Assembly (NCBI RefSeq): GCF_004014715.1
Contig: NZ_CP034835.1
Coordinates: forward strand, 3,410,001-3,474,000
Source of the DNA: Pseudoalteromonas sp. R3
GTDB lineage: Bacteria > Pseudomonadota > Gammaproteobacteria > Enterobacterales > Alteromonadaceae
Direction: 5' to 3'
Length of the DNA stretch: 64,000 nucleotides
Under the pieces are notes generated by a model that worked only from the letters and a program-made list of their open reading frames with translations, had not been told where the DNA came from and ran no database searches. Below are positions 57,301 to 64,000 of this stretch, in pieces; positions within the stretch are counted from its first letter, which is position 1; each line of letters begins with the position of its first letter. The translations under genes and the position numbers were made by a program.

Positions 57301-58855
57301 CGGACAAACTTATCAGGTCGATTCTGCGCTTTGGCAGGGACTGCACTTCGATGAGACAGACCCTGGCACCTTATATGCCAGCCATACGCCCAGACTACCC
57401 ATCAGAGAATATGCATCTGCGCTGCGCGCCTACCCTTATGGATGCGCGGAACAAACCACCAGTAAAGCCTGGCCCTTTTTACTTAAACACACTCAGCTTG
57501 AAGGTTTGTTGCAGCAAGCTTTGGACAATGAGCAGACAAAGGCCGGGCAGCTTGACGATCCGCGAACACTGATCAGCCAATCTGTACAACGACTCAAGAC
57601 CATGCAAAAACCCAGCGGAGGGTTCGCACTGTGGGATGCCCGGGGCAATGAACAGCCCTGGTTAAGTGCCTATATCACAGAGTTCTTGACGCAGGCACAT
57701 GCTACTTTCCCGGGTACAGTCCCGCCAAGTATGCTCAACCGGGCCCACTATCGCATGCTCAGGTATACTCGCGATAACCTAGTCGATGATCTGAGCCAGG
57801 ATGCTTTTGAGGCAACCGCCGCAAAGAGCTTTGCAGCTTACCTGGTCAGCCTGCGTGGGCAATTAAGTTACAGCGATCTGGAATCAATGCGTATCACTGA
57901 ATATCCTTCCAGATTAAGTCTACTGCATATGGCGTCTGCATTGGCCGATGTGGGAGCAATCCAGCAAGCCGCAGTTTTGCTCAGACAAGCCCACACTTTT
58001 CATCGCACGACTGATTATTTTGCGGATTATGGATCAACCCTACGTGACGATGCCCAGTCAGCTCTGGTACTGACCAGGCTGGCAAGACATACTGCGCTGC
58101 GTTCTCGGTCTCGCACATTACAAACTCAGTTACTTAAGCAGCTCCCCGATCAAGCTCTGAAAACCTGGCTCAGCACACAGGAGCGCGCGGCTTTACTGCG
58201 CACCGCCGTGCATATCAGTGAAGTAAACGCACATCACCCCGTTCGACTAGAGATTGATGGTGAACAGACACAGGCGCCTGAAGTGGTGAGTCACACACTG
58301 TCGCAGACAATGACACTCAGTAACCCAAATGACGACCCGCTTTACCTGCAATTAATGGCCAAAGGCCGACTGAAGCTGGACTCCAGTATTGCCAATGAAA
58401 TCAGCCCCTTTAATACGCTGGATACCAAACGTATGGTCAGACGCCTGTTTGACCTGAACGGACAACCGCTGGACACAGCTCGCTTCAAAGTGGGTGAGCG
58501 ACTGATGGTGGTTCTCGATATACAAACCAAAGAGCCGGTTCCGGATGCCCTGCTGATTGAACGTATTCCAGCCGGGTTTGTATTGGAAAATCCAGCCCTG
58601 ATGCAAGGCCCGCCGGTATCTCAGCTATTGCCAGAGCACGTCAAGCTGGCCACCACAGATCACACAGAATATCGCAACGATCGCTTTGTGGCAGCACTTA
58701 AACTCACAACCAGCAAATATCAGTTTGCCTATATACTGCGCGCTGAAGTGCCCGGGGTTTACCAGGTACCGCCGAGTTACCTTGAGTCCATGTATCGACC
58801 CCATAAGCATGCGATTTACTGGCAGTACCCCTATCAAATGGAGGTCATTCGCTAA
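54347..58855 (+). CDS. Bacterial alpha-2-macroglobulin (YfhM/YfaS type) with thioester
   Basis: 1502 aa. Signal peptide (FLFFILLLQSTVQA) with no lipobox Cys, so apparently a soluble periplasmic protein, unlike lipoprotein YfhM. Macroglobulin-like domains (VKPGESLPINILLRNADG; LTLPDKIEPLKPLTVEIHTS), then the thioester motif YGCAEQTTSKAWPF at about residue 1030. It traps attacking proteases by covalent linkage. It is followed 17 bp later by pbpC, the standard partner. Confidence 0.93.
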   Translation: MSGNPPFNPIAVFFLFFILLLQSTVQAQGKVMQQPKLAIVGSGPLVAKGSGQSIPITYQHIDAVDVELLRLTSAHDFLSRYYLTDKLYPSSLDRLQYTYDSVFADRFNLPQTTQAGIQSARLPIPKSLASGWYIIVLKAPGMFNELQAKHLLLTDLGIQAKVFKQHASLQINRLSTGRPVKGVKVKAFRKHELLRETKTDQHGAVHFDIQLHRDDIIVAEYTSSEGESEYALLPIKEVPLDLSDYQVGGRPYQDMEAYIYSNRDLVKPGESLPINILLRNADGIALTEQPITVTVTNPLQEEILREQLTPGEAGFFNTHLYTDTGWPTGRYKVSVMLDPTARSAIGHFEFQLEEFVPERMDLTFSGQDAFVTAGSSMPLSVQGRYLFGSPAAGNTLKANLVHRAVRHYPGPFADFFVGEDFYLSNRFQTLPDQRLSEQGTLALTLPTVSANMLKSPVATQVNLSLLESGGAAVQRRLSYTSWKSSPIPAVKPAQAEFKYASDAQFELALLSPDGQRLTSGELDVELSYDQGRYFWFYEEGIGWRRQSQPQWRSEAKQTVVLNEDTHTVQFPVEWGNYRLIITDKLSKAKTVYDFYAGWHRGYQQLKAKPQHLSMQLDKRHYQAGDILLVELDAPADGQLQLALEADSVLWTHSQSVSKGKTTLRVPLDKSLARHDLYLSATLFSGHSSALQRHFGIVPVRLAREDRELKLDLTLPDKIEPLKPLTVEIHTSDIAAPQAEQSWVTLSVVDKGILNLSRYYPVDPHHYLFNQRRYGGDVIDLYSRRYDNRPDPFAQSRFGSDSNERSDNRNDNLVESKTVILMTQPVQLIDGKASVTVDMPDYNGEVQIVATAFNHTQVGHKVESRPVSAPVIAELSVPRFFVPRDETSVTLDLHNVSGSEQTLSVTVKPSGSVQFVDEHTFTVTLDDQAHWSRSMRLLVGATPWSHTATVQIELQGAEVSQTRSWSVPIKAIEPQLVQATTLMLSPGQTYQVDSALWQGLHFDETDPGTLYASHTPRLPIREYASALRAYPYGCAEQTTSKAWPFLLKHTQLEGLLQQALDNEQTKAGQLDDPRTLISQSVQRLKTMQKPSGGFALWDARGNEQPWLSAYITEFLTQAHATFPGTVPPSMLNRAHYRMLRYTRDNLVDDLSQDAFEATAAKSFAAYLVSLRGQLSYSDLESMRITEYPSRLSLLHMASALADVGAIQQAAVLLRQAHTFHRTTDYFADYGSTLRDDAQSALVLTRLARHTALRSRSRTLQTQLLKQLPDQALKTWLSTQERAALLRTAVHISEVNAHHPVRLEIDGEQTQAPEVVSHTLSQTMTLSNPNDDPLYLQLMAKGRLKLDSSIANEISPFNTLDTKRMVRRLFDLNGQPLDTARFKVGERLMVVLDIQTKEPVPDALLIERIPAGFVLENPALMQGPPVSQLLPEHVKLATTDHTEYRNDRFVAALKLTTSKYQFAYILRAEVPGVYQVPPSYLESMYRPHKHAIYWQYPYQMEVIR

Positions 58856-58872
58856 GATGCCACGCAAGAGCA

Positions 58873-61068
58873 ATGATAATGGCCATTAGTGCGACGCAAC
58901 GGCCGCGCATGTTTCGGTTTGCACTGGGCGCGGGGTCGCTATGCCTGCTTCTGGTACTGAAGTGGCTGGATTGGCATTACCCCTTGCCGGCGCCTTATCC
59001 GGATGGGCCGGCAACCGTTGTAACATCCCGCGATGGACAGCAGTTGCGGTCATTTAGTGATGCCCGAGGTGTGCATCGCTATCAGATTGCGGTATCGGAC
59101 GTCGACCCTTTTTATCTGGCTGCATTACTGAATTACGAAGACCGCTGGTTTTATTATCACCCCGGTGTGAACCCGTTCGCCCTTTGCAGAGCATTGTGGC
59201 AATGGCTGGCACATGGCCGAGTTATCTCCGGCGGCTCCACACTGACCATGCAGGTAGCCAGACTGCTGGACCCACACAAACGTTCCGTTACAGGAAAGTT
59301 GAAACAAATCGCCAGAGCACTGCAACTGGAATGGCACTACAGCAAGTCCGAAATCCTGACTTTGTATCTCAATCTGGCACCCTTTGGCGGCAATATAGAA
59401 GGCGTCGAAGCTGCATCACGGCGTTATTTTAATAAGTCCGCACACTCCTTATCGATTAATCAGTCTGCCTTGCTGGTCGTGTTGCCACAAAAACCTTCAT
59501 ATCATCGTCCAGATAGATATCCAGAGCGTGCCAAAGCGATGAGAAACAAAGTACTCAGACGCCTGGCCGACAGTCAACTGCTGGCGCCCGAACAACTCAC
59601 CCTGCTGAGCCAAGAAGCGGTGCGATTGGAGCAAACTATGCAGCCACCACTGGCACCGCTGTTAAGCCGCAGACTTAAGCGTCAACACCCTGGCCAGCAT
59701 GTGATCCGCACAACGCTGGATTACACTTTACAACAACGCCTCAGTCAATTACTGGCAAATACCAAACACAGATTAACCGACAAGAGCTCGGCAGCTGCAC
59801 TAATCGTGCATAACCAGCGCGCCGAAATACTGGCTTACCAGGGCTCCGTAGATTTTAGCGATGATAGTCGTTTTGCCCATGTCGATATGATCCGTGCAAT
59901 ACGCTCGCCCGGCTCGACACTTAAACCTTTTATCTATGGGCTGGGCTTAGATCTTGGCCTGATCCACAGCCAGAGCCTGATGAGCGATATACCAAGTAAC
60001 TTCGATGGCTATAAACCACAAAATTTAACAGGCCGCTTTAGTGGTGCCGTCAGTGTTACCAAGGCGCTGCAACACTCCCTCAATGTCCCAGCCATTCAGC
60101 TATTACACCGGATGGGTGCCGAGCGCTTTGAACATCAGTTGCGCAATGCGCAGGTTCAATTGCATCATCAGGATGCCAACCTGGCTGTCGGGCTTGGTGG
60201 CACCGGCATAGAATTAATGCAACTTGCCCGCTTATACCGTTCGCTGGCAAGTCAAGGCAAAGTACAAGACTTGTCGCTTATTTCACATAGCCCAGGTTAT
60301 CCTCGTCCTGACTTTTCGCTCCTCTCTCCTGCGGCAAGCTGGATCACCTTTGATATGCTGAGCCAACTTTCTGCACCGGATCGGGTTGTCCCCAGTAACC
60401 GGCGTAAAATAGCCTGGAAAACCGGGACAAGTTATGGCTATCGGGATTTCTGGTCGGTCGGTGTCAGCCCCGACTACACTGTGGCCGTTTGGGTGGGCCG
60501 GCCCGATGCAAGCCCCGTGGTTGGATATCTGGGCGCTACGCGCGCCGCACCGCTGATGTTTGATGTATTCGACTTACTGCCCCAGGACACCCGCAACCTA
60601 ACCCAGCCAGATCAGGTCAGGTCTGTGCAGATCTGCTGGCCAGGAGGTCGTGCCAGCGTTAATACGCCTGCTGATTCATGTCACAAACAGCTACAGGCAT
60701 ACACACTCAACGGCATGACACCACCAACCATGACCAGTGAAGGAAATTTCGTTACAGAGTCTCAGTGGCCAGCAGAGCTTGCTACCTGGCTGGCATCCAA
60801 TAATGCTCCCCTTTTACCAAACAAAGACACCCAGCTGCGCATCACTCAGCCACGCAATGGTCAGCATTATTACAGGGAACAAGTATCAGAACTGAGGTTA
60901 GTTGTATCGGGCGCAGAGAGTGCATCATCAGATGCCGTGCGTTGGTACATCAATCATGTCCCTCACAGCAATGCAACTTTGTCATTATCAGATTATCAGG
61001 GAGATGTCGTGATCACTGCATGTCTGGCAGAGCACTGTGACCAGCAGCATATTGTAATACATCCCTGA
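58873..61068 (+). CDS. pbpC: Penicillin-binding protein 1C
   Basis: 731 aa. N-terminal anchor (FALGAGSLCLLLVLKWLDW), transglycosylase (LLNYEDRWFYYHPGVNPFA; GGSTLTMQVARLL), transpeptidase with SPGSTLKPF (SxxK, about 350), SLN in ALQHSLNVPA and KTGTSYGYRDFW (about 515), and a C-terminal BiPBP domain (LRITQPRNGQHYYREQ). It pairs with alpha-2-macroglobulin, suggesting repair of damaged peptidoglycan. Confidence 0.95.
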   Translation: MIMAISATQRPRMFRFALGAGSLCLLLVLKWLDWHYPLPAPYPDGPATVVTSRDGQQLRSFSDARGVHRYQIAVSDVDPFYLAALLNYEDRWFYYHPGVNPFALCRALWQWLAHGRVISGGSTLTMQVARLLDPHKRSVTGKLKQIARALQLEWHYSKSEILTLYLNLAPFGGNIEGVEAASRRYFNKSAHSLSINQSALLVVLPQKPSYHRPDRYPERAKAMRNKVLRRLADSQLLAPEQLTLLSQEAVRLEQTMQPPLAPLLSRRLKRQHPGQHVIRTTLDYTLQQRLSQLLANTKHRLTDKSSAAALIVHNQRAEILAYQGSVDFSDDSRFAHVDMIRAIRSPGSTLKPFIYGLGLDLGLIHSQSLMSDIPSNFDGYKPQNLTGRFSGAVSVTKALQHSLNVPAIQLLHRMGAERFEHQLRNAQVQLHHQDANLAVGLGGTGIELMQLARLYRSLASQGKVQDLSLISHSPGYPRPDFSLLSPAASWITFDMLSQLSAPDRVVPSNRRKIAWKTGTSYGYRDFWSVGVSPDYTVAVWVGRPDASPVVGYLGATRAAPLMFDVFDLLPQDTRNLTQPDQVRSVQICWPGGRASVNTPADSCHKQLQAYTLNGMTPPTMTSEGNFVTESQWPAELATWLASNNAPLLPNKDTQLRITQPRNGQHYYREQVSELRLVVSGAESASSDAVRWYINHVPHSNATLSLSDYQGDVVITACLAEHCDQQHIVIHP

Positions 61069-61078
61069 TGTTTGCCGG

Positions 61079-61453
61079 TCACTTCATCGCAGTTTTAAGA
61101 TAGTTCACTACTGTATTTAAATCGACCAGACGCTGCTGCGCCTCTTCTTTGCTGATCCCCTGGATAGCTTCGTAATCGTCAAGAAAAATGGCACTATCAT
61201 AATCGCCCGTAGAAGCATTTTTGACATACACCAGCACATAGCAATACCGCAGAATAGAATCCAGATACCGGAAAAACTCAATGTCATCAGCACTGAGGTC
61301 GGGCTTTACACCGCCACCTAGCCGGTTAATAAACACCTGTTTAACATAAACACTCAGCTCACCCTGAGTGTATTTAACAACACCGTAACAGCCATTGTTA
61401 TTTATTGATTCAGAGCAGATATCTGCAGCTGGTAGTAAGCCAGACTGATGCAT
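61079..61453 (-). CDS. Hypothetical soluble protein
   Basis: 124 aa with AGGA 9 bp before ATG. No signal or span. Cys residues in AADICSESI, NNGCYG and LRYCYVL. Helical C-terminus (SKEEAQQRLVDLNTVVNYLK). No family recognised; converges on pbpC. Confidence 0.6.
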   Translation of the reverse strand: MHQSGLLPAADICSESINNNGCYGVVKYTQGELSVYVKQVFINRLGGGVKPDLSADDIEFFRYLDSILRYCYVLVYVKNASTGDYDSAIFLDDYEAIQGISKEEAQQRLVDLNTVVNYLKTAMK

Positions 61454-61530
61454 AACTTCATTCCTGATAACATTAGTTTCATATAATGTTAGAACAAAAT
61501 TACAAAATAACTATAAATTGACATGAATAA

Positions 61531-61563
61531 CCCCCAAAAGAGTGTCTGATAACTCTTTTGGGG
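61531..61563. terminator. Long perfect inverted repeat after the permease genes
   Basis: CCCCAAAAGAGT, 8-nt loop, ACTCTTTTGGGG: a 12-bp stem lying between the permease stop and the 124-aa gene. It has no long T-run, so it is a probable but not certain terminator; a protein-binding site is an alternative. Confidence 0.5.
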
Positions 61564-61615
61564 AAATTTTATCGATTTTAGGTTCTCATTATGATGCCTG
61601 GTCTCTCCAGGGTTA

Positions 61616-62824
61616 TCAGACACTGCGCGTTGCCAATGCCGGAGAGACTCGCGCTGCCATCCAGGCAGGTTGACAGACAGCCAGCTGCCCTACAATCAGG
61701 ATGACACCAGCAACCTGCAGCAGATAGACAACCGGCACCGGCGCCATATCAAAGTGGTTAACTAACTGTACATTCGCAAGCAATGCACAGATCACACCGA
61801 CCACAATACCCACAGATGTCACAATGGCGTTCTCAGCCATGCAATAACGCAATATGTCTGCCCGGCTGGCCCCCAATGCTCTGCGGGTACCAATCTGCTT
61901 ACGACGTTTAACCACAGTAAACCTAGCCTGCCCGAATATACCCAGCAAAGTCAAAAGTACCAGCCCGACAATCACCCAATACAGCGTCTTAATTGCAGCC
62001 GTTTCCGATTTGAACTTATCCGCTCGGATCTGCTGATAATCCATCATTTTATCCAAATGCCGCCCCGGAGTTTTCATCAACTCTTTGACTACCTGTTGTT
62101 TTGCCTGTTCCAGCTCTCCAGGTCTCGAGCGAATCAACATTTTATAGTTGCTACTGATATGTCGTAACGGGATCAATACCGTATTGGCATGGGAATACCA
62201 GCCAGGCCAGACGGACTTCAGGTCTTTAACGACCCCTTTGACAATAAAAGGCTCATAATTGAGGTAAACGGTAGTTCCCAGGATCGCGCGCCAATCATCT
62301 GGGTAGTAAAGCTCTGCGAACCCTTTGGATACTACCGCTTGTGTTGCATCAGCGCTAAAATCTATCGAATCCTGGACTTCTCCCTCGCTTGGCCCTTCTC
62401 CGGCTATCAGCTCTAACCCCATAGTCGCAATGGCATGTTCATCTCCGGTGAAATAACCCGTATAGATATTCATATCTTCTTCGGTGGGCCCTAATCCCGT
62501 CGGTGCATAACTTCCCCAGTCGCTAAGTGGAAATGAATTCATCACAGTAACATTTTCAACACTGGGAAGAGCACGAACATCACGTAAGTCCTGCTTAACC
62601 AGTGCGATCATTTCCTCTGCCTCACTACTTTGTACGTTAGTGTGTAGTGTAAAAATCACCTCTTCATCCAGACCACTTGGCTCAATCAGCAGCGCTTCCT
62701 TCTGAATAATCAGGTACACGGCATTAACCAAAATAGTAAAGGTTACGGCGATTTGTAAAATCAGTAACAATGGTGCTGATTTAGAACGCCACAGAGTACT
62801 CAAAATCGGTTTTAAATCTTTCAT
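61616..62824 (-). CDS. ABC transporter permease, MacB/FtsX type
   Basis: 402 aa. N-terminal span (PLLLILQIAVTFTILVNAVYL), a large periplasmic MacB_PCD-like domain, then three spans with the FtsX signature RRKQIGTRRALGASRADIL. Second of two tandem permeases, 10 bp after the first; the ATPase gene should lie upstream beyond the window. Such pairs may export peptides or lipids or act as mechanotransmitters. Confidence 0.87.
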   Translation of the reverse strand: MKDLKPILSTLWRSKSAPLLLILQIAVTFTILVNAVYLIIQKEALLIEPSGLDEEVIFTLHTNVQSSEAEEMIALVKQDLRDVRALPSVENVTVMNSFPLSDWGSYAPTGLGPTEEDMNIYTGYFTGDEHAIATMGLELIAGEGPSEGEVQDSIDFSADATQAVVSKGFAELYYPDDWRAILGTTVYLNYEPFIVKGVVKDLKSVWPGWYSHANTVLIPLRHISSNYKMLIRSRPGELEQAKQQVVKELMKTPGRHLDKMMDYQQIRADKFKSETAAIKTLYWVIVGLVLLTLLGIFGQARFTVVKRRKQIGTRRALGASRADILRYCMAENAIVTSVGIVVGVICALLANVQLVNHFDMAPVPVVYLLQVAGVILIVGQLAVCQPAWMAARVSPALATRSV

Positions 62825-62834
62825 ATGACGACTC

Positions 62835-64000
62835 CTATAGACTCTTCAATTGAGCCGAAGGCTGGATCTGAGCAGCCCTGTAGATAGGCCATAATCCAAA
62901 CACCGTGCTGCTAATCACTGCCAACACCACTGTCATGATCACCAATGGGAAAGTCATCTGCATCAAGCCCTCTGGTAAATGAGCAAAAATATCGGCGGTT
63001 ACACGCAAGCCAAGCTGAGCCAATGCCAGGCCCAAAAAGCCTCCTAAGGTACCGATAAGCACTGTCTCACAGCCAAATTGCATAGCGATGTGTTGCTTAC
63101 TGGCGCCGACCGCTCTGCGTAGCCCCACTTCTGCCCCTTTGCCATAAAACTTGATGAGCATCAGGCCCATACAGTTCAGTAAGCAAGCCACCAAAAACGC
63201 GAAGGCCAGCCAAACCGCAATAAAGTCGTCTTCCTCTACGATCTTGTCTTCTTTAAGCGATTCCTTGATGTCAAAAACCTTGCTCAGGTTTTCGCGAGCA
63301 AAACGCCCTGACTCTTTTTGTTGCTCCACATAGGCATTAATGTGGTCCATGTAATCGCTGCGTTGTGCCGCTGACGACAACTCCACCCAGTAACGGATCC
63401 AGACACATTCAGAAGCCAGAAACGTCTCCAGCGAACTGTCATCAAGTGGCGCCCAACATTGCCAACTCATTTCGCCTTTTGATAATAAGTTATTGTTTAT
63501 CTGAAACTGGAATGGGGTGAATATAGGAAAAGGCAGGCTGTGAGCGTGCTGACGTCCATGAAAAACCTGAGGAAGCGGCGACCAGCTGTCGAGCACCCCA
63601 ACGATCCGAGCCAGGTGTTTACCGATTAAGATATGCTGACCTACGGAGTTGGCGCCGGAAAATAGTCGATCGTTTGTTTGCTTATCTAACACCACCAGTG
63701 CCGCCCCTTCTTTGTCTTCTGTATCAGACCAAGGCGAACCATACTGGAAAGGGACATTGAACATTGCAAAAAAGTCATTGTTGACTGAATTGACGCGCAG
63801 CATTTTTGCTTCTTTCTCTGTCTGAGATTCGCCACGTACCATATTCTTATACATAACCACAGCGGTTTGTCGTTGTCCTTTCGCTTCTGCCAGCAGATTC
63901 ATCGTATCCATGTAAGTCATCATAGGTGGGATCACTTCCTCCCCCCTGGCTATCTGGTAGGCTTTATCCGGACTCCAACTACTTAAACGAACTGAGAAAG
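62835..64000 (-). CDS. ABC transporter permease, MacB/FtsX type, 5' end outside the window
   Basis: The frame remains open to the end of the window (FSVRLSSWSPDKAYQIARGE before the first internal Met), so the start lies beyond 64000. MacB_PCD domain (VNNDFFAMFNVPFQYGSPWS), FtsX domain (KGAEVGLRRAVGASKQHIAM) and C-terminal spans (FPLVIMTVVLAVISSTVFGL). Partner of the downstream permease; together they probably form a heterodimer. Confidence 0.88.
   Translation of the reverse strand, partial: FSVRLSSWSPDKAYQIARGEEVIPPMMTYMDTMNLLAEAKGQRQTAVVMYKNMVRGESQTEKEAKMLRVNSVNNDFFAMFNVPFQYGSPWSDTEDKEGAALVVLDKQTNDRLFSGANSVGQHILIGKHLARIVGVLDSWSPLPQVFHGRQHAHSLPFPIFTPFQFQINNNLLSKGEMSWQCWAPLDDSSLETFLASECVWIRYWVELSSAAQRSDYMDHINAYVEQQKESGRFARENLSKVFDIKESLKEDKIVEEDDFIAVWLAFAFLVACLLNCMGLMLIKFYGKGAEVGLRRAVGASKQHIAMQFGCETVLIGTLGGFLGLALAQLGLRVTADIFAHLPEGLMQMTFPLVIMTVVLAVISSTVFGLWPIYRAAQIQPSAQLKSL

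Overview
The window looks like a chromosomal segment of a marine gammaproteobacterium, most likely Pseudoalteromonas or a close Alteromonadales relative. This rests on gene content and order: xerD-dsbC-recJ-prfB-lysS with divergent fldB; recX-alaS-lysC-csrA; a sodium-pumping oxaloacetate decarboxylase; an A2M/pbpC pair; and many TonB, GGDEF and EAL proteins. No phage, insertion sequence, rRNA or CRISPR array is visible, and the DNA is mostly core genome.

Layout. 0-11.7 kb: a truncated Nudix gene, a proline-rich anchored protein, the protein acetyltransferase patZ, a Kv-type potassium channel, a giant propeller/PAS/EAL sensor with a GNAT and a small protein upstream, a small solute-binding protein and a DUF1289 protein. 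11.75-13.1 kb: four 181-bp repeats followed by six tRNA genes (Phe-Thr-Phe twice, minus strand). 13.3-20 kb: a hybrid histidine kinase, a small membrane protein with a TTG start, and oadGAB with two GntR-like operators upstream. 20-27 kb: ycxB-like, csrA, lysC, alaS, recX, a BPSS1780-type membrane protein and ribA. 27-33 kb: a porin/binding protein/diguanylate cyclase module and a tonB/sigma/anti-sigma-like module. 33-37 kb: an NhaC-type antiporter, an RpiR regulator and a NamZ-like muramidase. 36.8-37.9 kb: tRNA-Ser and four tRNA-Arg genes with a second set of tRNA-derived repeats. 38-45.5 kb: lysS, prfB, recJ, dsbC, xerD, fldB. 45.6-50 kb: a RiPP-like peptide, an AraC regulator, SRPBCC, a membrane hydroxylase, a metallo-hydrolase and a zinc-ribbon protein. 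50-54 kb: a second AraC gene and manB/manC. 54-64 kb: alpha-2-macroglobulin, pbpC, a small unknown and two FtsX/MacB-type permeases, the last one truncated by the window edge.

The most interesting signal is at the two tRNA operons. Downstream of tRNA-Phe, and again in and downstream of the tRNA-Arg array, there are repeats that begin with the exact 3' end of the local tRNA gene, including CCA. In both families the T-loop sequence is interrupted at nearly the same place by unrelated, hairpin-rich sequence. The units carry intrinsic terminators. This resembles the E. coli tyrT distal repeats (rtT RNA), but here it occurs at two unrelated tRNA families within 25 kb.

A second pattern is technical or evolutionary: nine single-base frame breaks, mostly explained by loss of one base in a G/C run, hit alaS, lysC, a BPSS1780 gene and six positions between 47.4 and 52.6 kb. 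Because alaS is essential and the broken halves remain perfectly coding, sequencing or assembly error is the simplest explanation. The prfB frame break is different: it is the well-known programmed +1 frameshift.
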